The position numbers were made by a program, and so were the translations under genes. A DNA stretch of 40,595 nucleotides, from assembly GCA_002293455.1 (NCBI GenBank), contig DBDH01000114.1, positions 1 to 40,595 on the forward strand. Reading direction: 5' to 3'. How positions within the stretch are numbered: the stretch's first letter is position 1; every line of letters starts with the position of its first letter. Under the pieces are notes generated by a model. The model made no database searches, was not told where the DNA came from, and saw only the letters and a list, made by a program, of their open reading frames with translations. This document shows positions 30,820 through 38,721 of the stretch, one piece after another. Source of the DNA: Treponema sp. UBA937 (GTDB taxonomy: Bacteria > Spirochaetota > Spirochaetia > Treponematales > Breznakiellaceae).

Positions 30820-31125
30820 TTACAAAGTTTTAAGAAATGAAAGTAAGGCATTTTGCTGATTTTTTTCAAGCCGGTTCCATTCATACACAAGATTTTGCTG
30901 TTCTTCCGTCAAAGCACCCCCATCAGAGAGATTTTCCGCAAAAAACTGAGCAAGTGTAATGTTAAACGCCTTACATATACGTTCCAGAGAAGGGATAGAT
31001 GGGAGCATGTTTTTCCGATACCACGAGGAGATCGTTGATTGGGTCAGCCCCGACTTCTCCGCAAGCTGATATTCCGTCCAATTACGCTCTTTGCGATAGG
31101 TTGTTATTCGTTCCAAGACATTCAT
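30820..31125 (-). CDS. XRE family transcriptional regulator (intact copy)
   Basis: A 101-residue regulator with an N-terminal helix-turn-helix (residues 1-65: RKERNWTEYQLAEKSGLTQS, TISSWYRKN, PSLERICKAFNITLAQFF) and a short helical tail. It is typical of small one-domain XRE proteins controlling their own locus. It lies directly downstream of a degraded copy of itself on the same strand, indicating tandem duplication. TATCG repeats upstream of the pair may be its operators, which would link it to the divergent lipoprotein operon. Confidence 0.85.
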   Translation of the reverse strand: MNVLERITTYRKERNWTEYQLAEKSGLTQSTISSWYRKNMLPSIPSLERICKAFNITLAQFFAENLSDGGALTEEQQNLVYEWNRLEKNQQNALLSFLKTL

Positions 31126-31153
31126 ACTGTATCTCTCAATATTTTGTACTTAC

Positions 31154-31351
31154 TTAATTATAGTAAAAAAGTGTTCCAGAGAGACTTTCTGTAAAATCTG
31201 GGCATGTATGTTCCGGAGAAGGTTTAGCAATACACATTCTTTGATACCACGAGGAGATAATTGCATGAATCAGGCCTGACCTCTTCGCAAGCTGATATTC
31301 CATCCAATTATGTGCTTTATAATGGATTTTTATCAGTTCTAAAACACCCAT
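31154..31351 (-). pseudogene. Decayed tandem duplicate of the XRE regulator
   Basis: The first ~37 residues (MGVLELIKIHYKAHNWMEYQ, LAKRSGLIHAIISSWYQR) match the intact neighbour. After SSWY a small deletion shifts the frame: the DNA still resembles the neighbour (CCTTCTC.GGAACATACATG) but the peptide diverges and stops early at 65 residues. The second half of the HTH domain and the tail are lost, so it should not bind DNA normally. Confidence 0.75.
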
Positions 31352-31362
31352 TTTACTTTTTT

Positions 31363-31453
31363 CGATACATCATATCGTTTTTCAATTGTAATATAAAAAC
31401 CCTTGCAAAATAATATTCATTATCGTATAATAATTACGTGATATCGTATTATG
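31363..31453. promoter_or_regulatory. Lipoprotein operon promoter embedded in a TATCG operator array
   Basis: A plus-strand promoter has -35 TTGCAA (31403-31408), a 17-base spacer and a perfect -10 TATAAT (31426-31431). The 11-base repeat TATCGTATAAT (31421-31431) / TATCGTATTAT (31442-31452, one change) recurs at a 21-base step over the -10 and start region. An inverted pair, CGATA / TATCG, at 31363-31377 lies before the divergent XRE gene. This suggests repressor control of both directions. Confidence 0.55.
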
Positions 31454-31563
31454 TTTTATGAATCCATAAAACAACATCTAAAATGTATATTTTGGATGAA
31501 AAAATTGTTCTATAACTCATTGTTAAGAATTGAGTATAGACAAAGTCTCAGGAGGAGTTTTAA

Positions 31564-31887
31564 ATGAAAAACATGGTTAAGTTTTTCGGAATTATTGCAC
31601 TTGTTGCAATCGCGGTGGTTTCCATATCAAGCTGTGATTTGGACTTGAAAGGCGGGAAACTTGTAATTTTAAACGACACGGGAGGCCCAATATATGTAAG
31701 GTTCTCTGAAACCAGCCCTATAACTTCAGTATCATCCGCGGCGGTTTCAAACGGTTCCACAGCATCGATGACGCGTAACAAGGATGGTAGAATATATTAC
31801 GGATGGGCACGTTCACTGTCCGGTGTAATTTATACTGGGGTAGAAGAAGTCTCAGGCGGAAAAACGGTAACAATAAGAGCAGACTAA
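31564..31887 (+). CDS. Small lipoprotein (107 aa)
   Basis: A 107-residue protein with a lipoprotein signal ending VSISSC (Cys24). After it comes a beta-rich domain of about 80 residues (KLVILNDTGGPIYVRFSET, IYYGWARSLSGVIYTGVEEV). The family is unknown to me. A strong AGGAGGAG site precedes ATG 31564. A long leader (about 125 bases) contains a hairpin (31510-31519 with 31531-31539). It is likely co-transcribed with the CsgG/LpoB-like lipoprotein gene downstream, and both may act in the periplasm. Confidence 0.75.
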   Translation: MKNMVKFFGIIALVAIAVVSISSCDLDLKGGKLVILNDTGGPIYVRFSETSPITSVSSAAVSNGSTASMTRNKDGRIYYGWARSLSGVIYTGVEEVSGGKTVTIRAD

Positions 31888-31896
31888 CGTAAAAAA

Positions 31897-31933
31897 TGGC
31901 AGTCCAAAAAATCGATTATTTCCAGGACTGCCA
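31897..31933 (+). promoter_or_regulatory. Hairpin between the two lipoprotein genes
   Basis: TGGCAGTCC and GGACTGCCA pair over 9 bp with a 19-base loop and no following U-run. It starts just after the first lipoprotein stop and precedes the AGGAGG site of the next gene; it may set relative expression. Confidence 0.5.
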
Positions 31934-31967
31934 GCTTATGAAACATATTTTAATTAGGAGGATTTTA

Positions 31968-33161
31968 ATGAAAAAGCATTCAATGTTTTTGGGAATGATC
32001 ACCGTCATTATGGTAATAATGTTCGGCATAAGTTTGGCAGGGTGCGCTACAATGGTGCCTATCAAATCCGTAAAGACACCTACGATAGATACAAGCAATA
32101 TTCAGCGTTTGGCGGTTAGTGAGTTTGAGAACGAAAGCGGTGTTAATAATCAGGATATCGCGCAGCTCACGCGGTATATTACGGAAAGAGCAACGCAGAT
32201 CATTGATAATACCGGAAGATTTACCAAGGTATCGCCTGCCGATCCAAATGCCGACGGTATCTTCACGGGTAAAATAAGAAGCATAACATCCAAGGATTCT
32301 CAGAAGTCAAGAACGGAGAGAGAACGCACTGTAACCGATTTTACAAGACAAGTTGACCTGGAATTTTCGTATACCATTATTGATAAAAGAACGAAAATGC
32401 CGATACGCGAAGTAATAAAACGGGGATCACAAAGCAAAACCGCGGATTCAGTCGCCGCACTCAACGTGTTGGACCTAGCAAAGAGCATCATTGATTCCCA
32501 ATTGAGAACCTTAGAGAGCGATATTGTTCCTACTATTGTCAGTACAAACCGTGCGCTCGTGAAGGAAACATCAAAAGACAAAGTGGTAAAACAAAGGATG
32601 AACGATACCTTGATTCTTGTAAAGAACGGCAATTACGAAGCAGCGATAGAGCAATACGAAGAAATCGCCGCTGAATCCGGCAGCACTGCCGCCAGAGCAA
32701 ATGCCGGTATATTAAGAGAAGCGATCGCAAGCGACGCCGCCGCTACAGCCAGATTGTCTCAGCTTGAGGACGAAAGAGGCGGATTGGCTGAAAAGGCAGT
32801 GAAAGCATCTGCTGAGGAATTGTACGCGATTTTACCGTCCGGTGCGGTTATATTAATCATGGAAGAAAGAGACGCGAATTACGACATGCTTGATGAAATT
32901 GTAAATAATATTAACAGGACTATTATTTCGGAAGGAAACCTGAAAGTAGTTGATCGTTCGCAAATTATGAACTATGAATTGCGGTATCAAGCATCAGGAT
33001 ACGTAAGTGATGATTCTTATGTCGAGCTTGGGGAACAGTTTGGCGCCCAATACATTGTAGTCTTTGGGATAAGCGGTCAGATGAGTACCCGCCGGCTGAA
33101 TATGCGTGTGCTTAATATAGAAACATCGCAAATTATCCATCAATCCGGCTTTGAGATATAG
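31968..33161 (+). CDS. CsgG/LpoB-like lipoprotein
   Basis: A 397-residue outer- or inner-membrane lipoprotein (signal ending ISLAGC, Cys26). The first domain (about 45-190: IQRLAVSEFENES, YITERATQIIDNTGRF, FTGKI) resembles the CsgG/LpoB fold. A middle helical part (about 200-285) contains a TPR-like segment (NGNYEAAIEQYEEIAAESGS). A second such domain ends the protein (NLKVVDRSQIM, GEQFGAQYIVVFGISG). ATG 31968 has an AGGAGG site; the longer frame upstream spans the hairpin. Relatives help build export pores or regulate peptidoglycan synthases; which role applies here is unknown. Confidence 0.8.
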   Translation: MKKHSMFLGMITVIMVIMFGISLAGCATMVPIKSVKTPTIDTSNIQRLAVSEFENESGVNNQDIAQLTRYITERATQIIDNTGRFTKVSPADPNADGIFTGKIRSITSKDSQKSRTERERTVTDFTRQVDLEFSYTIIDKRTKMPIREVIKRGSQSKTADSVAALNVLDLAKSIIDSQLRTLESDIVPTIVSTNRALVKETSKDKVVKQRMNDTLILVKNGNYEAAIEQYEEIAAESGSTAARANAGILREAIASDAAATARLSQLEDERGGLAEKAVKASAEELYAILPSGAVILIMEERDANYDMLDEIVNNINRTIISEGNLKVVDRSQIMNYELRYQASGYVSDDSYVELGEQFGAQYIVVFGISGQMSTRRLNMRVLNIETSQIIHQSGFEI

Positions 33162-33170
33162 TTTTCTCTT

Positions 33171-33206
33171 GGAATAGTTCAGAAACCGGAATCTCTGAAC
33201 TATTCC
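33171..33206 (+). terminator. Strong hairpin ending the lipoprotein operon
   Basis: A perfect 13-bp stem, GGAATAGTTCAGA / TCTGAACTATTCC, with a 10-base loop, 9 bases after the stop codon. The U-run is lacking, so it may act as a 3' protective hairpin or factor-assisted terminator. Confidence 0.65.
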
Positions 33207-33442
33207 ATAAAATACGAATTTCGTAAGGGTAACACTGATGTATGCATCGAGCATAAATCAGTGTTTACTTTATGAAACTGTCATGAGACTTTATCAGCGC
33301 TGCCTAAGTTTGACGCAAATATCCAAAGCAAAAAACGTCACCGACCCATACTATATCATGGAAACACGGCATCGGTATAACAGTTATGCCGATGCTTTCA
33401 AAAAACCATAAGAAGTGATATATTGAGGGAAGGAGTTGCACG
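33207..33442. other. Intergenic stretch with two inverted repeats
   Basis: No gene. AACACTGAT (33231-33239) pairs with ATCAGTGTT (33257-33265); its inner GATGTATGCATC and right arm resemble the palindrome region at 18041-18060. Further on, GCATCGGTATAAC (33369-33381) and GTTATGCCGATGC (33383-33395) form a nearly perfect 27-base palindrome, about 50 bases before the next start. Confidence 0.5.
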
Positions 33443-34030
33443 ATGGGTGAAGTTCAGGTTCCGGATTATCCAAGAGGGGTTACTTTTGAGCAAGTCTGGG
33501 CAATCTTAGAGGAAAATGCCGAACAACACAAGAAAAGTGTTCAGGAATTTGATCGAATTATGAAGGAGCTTACTGAACAACAAAAAGAAACCGACCGTAA
33601 AATAAGTAAACTGGGCGGCAGATTCGGCGAAATGGTCGAATACATGGTGCTACCTAATCTTATAGATAAATTCCGGGAATTAGGATTTGTTTTTACTAAA
33701 GCCTATCCCGAGGCCGAAATAAAAGATAAAAAAAATAATATACTCGCCGAAATTGATGTAACGCTGGAAAATGGCGATAAGGTAATGATTGTCGAAGTTA
33801 AATCAAAACCTGGCATACAGGATGTTAAGGATCATATTGAACGCATGAAGACCGTCCGCCGTCACGCGGATTTACATGATGATACGCGGAAATACCTTGG
33901 CGCTGTCGCGGGAATGGTTGTAAAGGAAAATGTACGGGATTTTATTCTGAAAAATGGTTTTTTTGTAATTGTACCGTCAGGGAATACTTTTACGATTATT
34001 CCGCCGGGCGGGAACCCAAAAGAATGGTAA
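33443..34030 (+). CDS. DUF3782-like PD-(D/E)XK family protein
   Basis: A 195-residue protein with an N-terminal coiled coil (about 20-58, EEHAEQHKK/EQQKETDRK-type sequence). A compact nuclease-like domain follows: RFGEMVEYMVLPNLIDKFRE, then ILAEIDVTLENGDKVMIVEV and KSKP. There Glu, Asp and the E-V-K triad match PD-(D/E)XK. The family is abundant in treponemes and cyanobacteria, with unknown role; a nuclease tied to mobile DNA is suspected. ATG 33443 has GGAAGGAG upstream. It overlaps the next gene by 7 bases. Confidence 0.8.
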   Translation: MGEVQVPDYPRGVTFEQVWAILEENAEQHKKSVQEFDRIMKELTEQQKETDRKISKLGGRFGEMVEYMVLPNLIDKFRELGFVFTKAYPEAEIKDKKNNILAEIDVTLENGDKVMIVEVKSKPGIQDVKDHIERMKTVRRHADLHDDTRKYLGAVAGMVVKENVRDFILKNGFFVIVPSGNTFTIIPPGGNPKEW

Positions 34031-35250
34031 AAAGACAAGAAAAAAAAGAGCATATATTTTCAGGGAATGTATTCCAGGAATATTTATTTCCCGAACTTCC
34101 GGAAAAAGCGCAAACCGATTTTCAGAATCTCCTCAGCACTATTGATAAAACATTTCCGCTTTCCGCAAAACACCGTTCCGGTTTGCCGCAGGATATTGCG
34201 GAACTTTCCCGCCAGTTAACGAGCGGCCGCGGTGACCGTGTTGACGGCTATCTGGGAAAAGCCGCGTCACTTTCGGCATATCTGCGCTATTTTCTCCCTT
34301 GGAATGTGTTCCGCCTTCTGCGCCTCCTTCCTTCTTTAAACATCACTCTGCATGACGGTGATGCCATTTGCGATCTAGGTTCCGGCCCGATGACTTTTGC
34401 CTTAGCGCTTTGGATTTCCCGTCCCGACCTGCGGAAGCTCAGCCTTGAAATACGCTGCCTTGACAGAACCGCTCCCGTTCTGGAAGCGGGGAAAAAACTG
34501 TTCTATGCTTTCGCCGGAACATCATGTCTCTGGAAGATAAAAACAATTCGGGGGGCCCTGGGAACCAGTATTTACGGAGAATCCGCGGCGCTCGTTACGG
34601 CTGTCAATGTATACAACGAATTATTTTGGGATGACCGGAACGATACGGAAAAAATTGTTAAAAAAGAAAAGGCGTATCTTTTGAGTTTGGTAAAGAAAGA
34701 CGGTTCCCTTTTGGTTGTTGAGCCGGGCATCCCAAGGTCGGGGGAGTTTATCAGCCGGTTAAGGGAAAGTTTTCTGTCATCGGCGGCAATTGAAGCGCCC
34801 TGCCCCCACCGCGAAAAATGCCCCTTTCCGGGAGGAAAGCGGGGAAGGAAATGGTGCCATTTTTCCTTTGATACAAACGACGCTCCGTCACGGCTGCATG
34901 TTCTTTCCAAAGCGGCGGGACTCCCTAAGGAAAGGGCGGTTCTCAGCTTCCTGTTTTTGAAGATCGCACAGCCCGAAACTTCTCCGCAAGAAACCTTGAA
35001 AGCCCGTATCATTTCCGATTCAATTGTTCTTGGGGATTTTTCGCCAAAACAAGGCAGAACAAAAGACGAACCGCCGCATGGAAGATATGCCTGTTCATCA
35101 ATAGGAATGATCCTTGTCGCGGGAAAAAAACAAGCCATCGAAACAATTCCATCGGGAACACTCATCGATCTTACAACAGATTCAACCCGGACCGATCCCA
35201 AAACGGGAGCGAAAGTATTTGAGTTACATTCCCAACGGAATGAAGATTGA
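34024..35250 (+). CDS. Rsm22-like SAM-dependent methyltransferase
   Basis: A 408-residue protein of the small-ribosomal-subunit Rsm22 family. The SAM-binding site is ICDLGSGPMTFALAL (about 116-130), with a VTAVNVYNELFW motif downstream. The family Cys signature is present as CPHREKCPF and WCHF, which in mitochondrial homologues binds an iron-sulfur cluster. The C-terminal part carries a small beta domain. Family members are linked to ribosome assembly rather than to a proven methyl transfer. The start overlaps the nuclease gene by 7 bases, an odd pairing that is probably accidental. A palindromic repeat follows. Confidence 0.8.
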   Translation: MVKRQEKKEHIFSGNVFQEYLFPELPEKAQTDFQNLLSTIDKTFPLSAKHRSGLPQDIAELSRQLTSGRGDRVDGYLGKAASLSAYLRYFLPWNVFRLLRLLPSLNITLHDGDAICDLGSGPMTFALALWISRPDLRKLSLEIRCLDRTAPVLEAGKKLFYAFAGTSCLWKIKTIRGALGTSIYGESAALVTAVNVYNELFWDDRNDTEKIVKKEKAYLLSLVKKDGSLLVVEPGIPRSGEFISRLRESFLSSAAIEAPCPHREKCPFPGGKRGRKWCHFSFDTNDAPSRLHVLSKAAGLPKERAVLSFLFLKIAQPETSPQETLKARIISDSIVLGDFSPKQGRTKDEPPHGRYACSSIGMILVAGKKQAIETIPSGTLIDLTTDSTRTDPKTGAKVFELHSQRNED

Positions 35251-35262
35251 CGCATGAGATCC

Positions 35263-35285
35263 TTGCAAAAACCGGAGTTTTGCCA
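35263..35285. repeat. Palindromic repeat, divergent copy 3
   Basis: TTGCAAAA, ACCGG, AGTTTTGCCA: same CTTGCAAAA...AGTTTTGC arms and ACCG-type centre as the copies at 21406 and 22230, but with shortened arms. It lies between the Rsm22-like gene and the convergent membrane-protein gene. Confidence 0.5.
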
Positions 35286-35306
35286 TTGCCTCGCTTTGCT
35301 TTCTTT

Positions 35307-35759
35307 TCAAATATTTTTCACAACAAAAACCGAACCGATGCACAATGCCAAACATTCCATGCTGCCAACGACGAAGAAAGGAAGCAGCCGCGTTTGAAAC
35401 GCGAAACCTTGCACTACCCCGACAACAATCAAAGGAATAAGCCATTTCGGTTTTCGCCTGACGATTATATCAAGGACTATTCCAATGTATACCGCTATCG
35501 ACGCAAAGTAATTATGTATATAAATAAGTTCAATAAAGTATGAACTAAATGCCGCTACGCTTATAAATCCTATTCCTACAAACCATTGATGATAAAGCAG
35601 CCATGAACCCATCACCAGCAAATAGAAAGTATAAAAATATACCCTCTGAATATCCATTCCCATGATTGAAGAATAGCTTGCCTGCCCCTGCAGCAATAAA
35701 TCTACAAAACCTATAATAATAAATCCCGATAACAAAACACCTGTTACTATTTTCCGCAT
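35307..35759 (-). CDS. Hypothetical membrane protein (150 aa)
   Basis: A small integral membrane protein with about five hydrophobic segments (about 5-22, 38-55, 60-80, 84-98, 106-145). No signature residues are seen. An AAAGGA site precedes ATG 35759. It follows the toxin-antitoxin genes on the same strand but after a gap of 23 bases, so it may be co-transcribed. I do not recognise a family. Confidence 0.65.
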   Translation of the reverse strand: MRKIVTGVLLSGFIIIGFVDLLLQGQASYSSIMGMDIQRVYFYTFYLLVMGSWLLYHQWFVGIGFISVAAFSSYFIELIYIHNYFASIAVYIGIVLDIIVRRKPKWLIPLIVVGVVQGFAFQTRLLPFFVVGSMECLALCIGSVFVVKNI

Positions 35760-35782
35760 GGTATATCCTTTCTAAAGATGTA

Positions 35783-36055
35783 TTATATTTTCTCGAAGTT
35801 GATTTTATATCCCAAGGATCTTAGCACACTGGAAAACGTCCGGAAATTGATCTTTTCCGCGTTTTTGCTTCGTATCTTTTGGATCACTGTCGGCGATACG
35901 CCGGCTTTTTGCGCCAATGCCCGAACGGAAATTTGTTCCTCTTCCATTTTTTCCAAAACAAATTCGGACAGAAGAAAATCGTTATATTCTTTATCGAATT
36001 TTTCTCTTCTTTTCGGGCTGCTGTTGATAAATTTGTCAAATGTTGTTTCCATCAT
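35783..36055 (-). CDS. HigA-type antitoxin, XRE family
   Basis: A 90-residue antitoxin-like regulator: an N-terminal acidic helical part, then an XRE helix-turn-helix (about 42-85: ISVRALAQKAGVSPTVIQKI, INFRTFSSVLRSLG). It overlaps the toxin gene by 20 bases, as is usual for toxin-first HigBA modules. The GGAGGG site favours ATG 36055 or 36052. It should bind and neutralise the upstream toxin and repress the operon, probably at the palindrome 36438-36459. Confidence 0.8.
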   Translation of the reverse strand: MMETTFDKFINSSPKRREKFDKEYNDFLLSEFVLEKMEEEQISVRALAQKAGVSPTVIQKIRSKNAEKINFRTFSSVLRSLGYKINFEKI

Positions 36056-36500
36056 TTTTTCCCTCCGGATTTTCCAGAAAAATAATCTTCCGTAATCTGA
36101 TAGCCAACCTCTTTTCCGCTTTGGGTAATTTATCGGTCTTTTTTACAAACCCATTCGTAACGATAATCTTTTTCGCATCGGTGAAGAACGATAAATACCT
36201 ATCTGGCTGAGGTTTAAACGCATATATCCCATCTCCTTCATTACGGAATTTGGTTGTGTCATATATTTTCCCAAAATCACCCATTTTTTTAGCCAGCATA
36301 AGGAATTTATCCTGTAGTTCCTCAGTAGATTTGAGAAAATACTCATACGCAAGACTTTTCCCGTTCTTGTCATAATACCATTCAATAGTGAATTTTTCAC
36401 CGGAATAAATTACACAAGAATTTTCTTCCCTCAAATATCGTACCATATTTATGGTACGACCACAAGTGCCTTCCGATTGTTTTCCAATAATTTTTCCCAT
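36036..36500 (-). CDS. HigB-type toxin (RelE superfamily, Gp49/DUF891-like)
   Basis: A 154-residue protein whose central part (about 35-140) matches phage-derived Gp49-like/DUF891 mRNA interferases: FTIEWYYDKNGKSLAYEYFL, then FRNEGDGIYAFKPQPDRYLS and IVTNGFVKKTDKLPKAEKRL. Toxins of this type cleave mRNA at the ribosome. ATG 36500 has AGGAGAT upstream, but this adds ~35 residues not usual for the family and contains a 22-base palindrome, so a start at ATG 36446 is possible. It is paired with the HigA-type gene. Confidence 0.8.
   Translation of the reverse strand: MGKIIGKQSEGTCGRTINMVRYLREENSCVIYSGEKFTIEWYYDKNGKSLAYEYFLKSTEELQDKFLMLAKKMGDFGKIYDTTKFRNEGDGIYAFKPQPDRYLSFFTDAKKIIVTNGFVKKTDKLPKAEKRLAIRLRKIIFLENPEGKNDGNNI
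36438..36459. promoter_or_regulatory. Palindrome inside the 5' end of the toxin frame (possible antitoxin operator)
   Basis: TCGTACCAT and ATGGTACGA are perfect 9-bp arms around ATTT. It lies at codons 14-21 of the long toxin frame, just where the shorter start (36446) would fall. Either it is an operator for the HigA-type protein or an mRNA hairpin affecting toxin translation. Confidence 0.5.
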
Positions 36501-36555
36501 CGCATTATCTCCTGCATAGATAATGCGGTTAAGTTGAATAATGATTGGGGTTTAT

Positions 36556-37128
36556 CTAAATAATTCTTTTAATGAAACCTTCATAATTATTGATAGTCGT
36601 TTTATCAAGCATTTCAATTCCAATGGCTTTCCCAAAACCTATGGCAATTTCATATGCAGTATCAAAATTCCTGCTTTCATAAACTTCATAAGCATTTAAT
36701 TCTGTGTCATAAATATCAATTTTGTATGTGTATGTTTCTCCTGAATCGCTGGTTCTCTCTATATTTTGAACTAACACAACATTCTTAATTTGTTTGAAAT
36801 TTACAATTCTTTCTGTCTTAAATTTCCATCTGCCGTGAATAAAATGTATATTCTTCGTTTTTATATTTATGTGATAATCAAAAAAGCTATCAAATAAAAT
36901 GTAACATATTGAGATTATTATACATATGATTAAGCAAATTATCACCAGTATTTTTGTAAAATTACTTTGGAGAAATTTATTTATCCAATCGTAGTTTGAT
37001 TCTAAATTATTAAAAGACAAATAGAATGAAACAATGACAAAGAATGCAAGCAGAATCGAAGAAATATGACCATAAATATTCTTGTCAGCATACTTCAATT
37101 GAATTATTTCTTCATCTTCTTTTATCAT
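36556..37128 (-). CDS. Hypothetical membrane protein (190 aa)
   Basis: A 190-residue protein with two hydrophobic segments (about 22-42 and 60-82). The soluble C-terminal region after that (about 90-190) looks like a PH-like beta domain (RWKFKTERIVNFKQIKNVVL). Codon use is clearly more AT-rich than the neighbouring rluA gene, so it may be acquired. It starts within the last 4 bases of the pseudouridine synthase gene (ATGA overlap). No family recognised with certainty. Confidence 0.7.
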   Translation of the reverse strand: MIKEDEEIIQLKYADKNIYGHISSILLAFFVIVSFYLSFNNLESNYDWINKFLQSNFTKILVIICLIICIIISICYILFDSFFDYHINIKTKNIHFIHGRWKFKTERIVNFKQIKNVVLVQNIERTSDSGETYTYKIDIYDTELNAYEVYESRNFDTAYEIAIGFGKAIGIEMLDKTTINNYEGFIKRII

Positions 37129-37997
37129 GTTTCAGATTTACCGTGTGTCATTTTTTTGTCCTTAACATCCAAGCCAAATGAAGTATTCTGTGCTTTTTCC
37201 ATTTGTCTGATAAGGACCGCCATGTCCTTCGGCAGTTTTGCTTCGATGCGCAGTTCTTTTCCGGGGAGCCAGGAAAGTTCCGGCAGGGTAATTTCCGCGG
37301 CATGGAGGCCTAGCCGGAAAAGGAGCGGCCGTTCATCAAGGGGATCGCCCTGCCAGCCTTTTTTAAACGATGAAAGGAACACGCCTTTCATCGTGCCGGA
37401 TTTCCCGTAAAGGGAATCGCAGACAATAGGATGCCCCAAACTTGCCAAGTGAACCCGAATTTGATGCGTTCTGCCTGTTTGGGGCAGGGCTTCAATCACA
37501 CTGTAATTTCCGGCGCTGCCCAGGAAGACGAAATTCGTTAAGGATTTTTTCCCCTGATATTTGTCGATGATGGTTCGATGCTGTTTATCACCGTCGGGAA
37601 CCAAGGGAAGATCACAGCTTGTTTCTTTCCAAACAGGCCGTCCGTGAACAATGGCGATGTATCGTTTTCGCGGTTTCCCTTTTTCAAATAAAAGCGAAAG
37701 TTCTTTGTGCGTATCGGCGTCTTTGGCAAAAAGAACGAGGCCGCTCGTGTCCTGATCAATCCGGTGAACGGTGTAAACACGGTGGGGAAACGGCAGCCTG
37801 GCGGTTTGCGGCGCATCACTGTTGTTTTGTTCCCGGGACACGTCCTGTTCTTCGGCAAAGTAACTGTTTAAGAGCTTGTCGAGCCTTTCCTTTGACGCGT
37901 CCCAACGGTCGCCGCCCACAGGCAAACCCGGCGCTTTATCGACGCCGAGCATCTTATCATCTTCGTATATAATAGAAAAAAGCGATTTTTGTTTCAT
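37125..37997 (-). CDS. RluA family pseudouridine synthase
   Basis: A 290-residue RNA pseudouridine synthase. The catalytic motif HRIDQDTSGLVLFAKD contains the active Asp; RKRYIAIVHG, LPQTGRTHQIRVHLASLGHP and SLYG are the other family boxes. No N-terminal S4 domain is present. It cannot be assigned to RluA, RluC or RluD targets from sequence alone. It starts 1 base after the stop of the DUF2179-type gene, so the two are co-translated. Confidence 0.92.
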   Translation of the reverse strand: MKQKSLFSIIYEDDKMLGVDKAPGLPVGGDRWDASKERLDKLLNSYFAEEQDVSREQNNSDAPQTARLPFPHRVYTVHRIDQDTSGLVLFAKDADTHKELSLLFEKGKPRKRYIAIVHGRPVWKETSCDLPLVPDGDKQHRTIIDKYQGKKSLTNFVFLGSAGNYSVIEALPQTGRTHQIRVHLASLGHPIVCDSLYGKSGTMKGVFLSSFKKGWQGDPLDERPLLFRLGLHAAEITLPELSWLPGKELRIEAKLPKDMAVLIRQMEKAQNTSFGLDVKDKKMTHGKSET

Positions 37998-37998
37998 G

Positions 37999-38565
37999 TT
38001 ACTTTATCAGGCTGCTTTTTCGCGGAGAAATATATCCCCCGTGAAGGGTGGTAATATCGTTTGCGATAATCATCGCGGTGCCGTCTTTTTGATGAATCAG
38101 CTTGATGATCTCGTCTTTGCCTTTTCGGTTGGCAAAAATCTTAAGGACGGTTTTTTCTGAATCGCGGCCGCGGGCTTCAACCGTTGTAACCGCGTATCCT
38201 TTGTTCCGCAGTTCCGACGTCATAAAATCGCTGTTGTCCTTGGATACAATCGTTTCGATAAGAACTTTTCCCAAAGCGAGACGGCTTTCAACGCAGGAGC
38301 CGAGAAAAACGCCCAAAGAAAATCCAATGCCGTAAAAAATCCCTTTGATAGGCGCTTCGGAAAGGCCGCTGAGAACATTTGAGGCCATAATAATCCAGAG
38401 CGCGATTTCAAATAACGATAAAATCGTTCCGAAAGTCCTGTACCCTTTGTTAATGAGAATGACCCGGAGCGTGGCAATCGTCACCTCGATTGTTTTTGAA
38501 AACATGATGATCAATAATTCCCATATTGGGACAACGGTAAAAAAGTGAATAATTTGTTCTGTCAT
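37999..38565 (-). CDS. DUF2179/UPF0316-type membrane protein
   Basis: A 188-residue protein with three N-terminal membrane segments (about 13-38, 45-65, 70-90). A cytoplasmic DUF2179 domain follows (about 100-175: ETIVSKDNSDFMTSELRNKG, AVTTVEARGRDSEKTVLKIF). Such domains bind small ligands in related YitT-type proteins. Function is unknown. It is the first gene of the pair with the pseudouridine synthase and is divergent from the acyl-CoA synthetase. Confidence 0.85.
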   Translation of the reverse strand: MTEQIIHFFTVVPIWELLIIMFSKTIEVTIATLRVILINKGYRTFGTILSLFEIALWIIMASNVLSGLSEAPIKGIFYGIGFSLGVFLGSCVESRLALGKVLIETIVSKDNSDFMTSELRNKGYAVTTVEARGRDSEKTVLKIFANRKGKDEIIKLIHQKDGTAMIIANDITTLHGGYISPRKSSLIK

Positions 38566-38669
38566 AAGGAATTCCTCTGCAATTTCAATTTAATTGATGT
38601 TTTTTACTATACCTTATTTTTGGAATGTAAACAATCGCTATGTCAAAATCACACATAGTGTCATTTTAC

Positions 38670-38698
38670 TTGACGATTCCGCAAACATAAGTGATACT
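38670..38698 (+). promoter_or_regulatory. Promoter of the acyl-CoA synthetase gene
   Basis: -35 TTGACG (38670-38675), 17-base spacer and -10 GATACT (38693-38698). An overlapping TATAAT (38698-38703) is an alternative -10 with a long spacer. The GGAGGAG ribosome-binding site and ATG 38722 follow closely. Confidence 0.5.
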
Positions 38699-38721
38699 AT
38701 AATTATGATGGAGGAGTTGTC

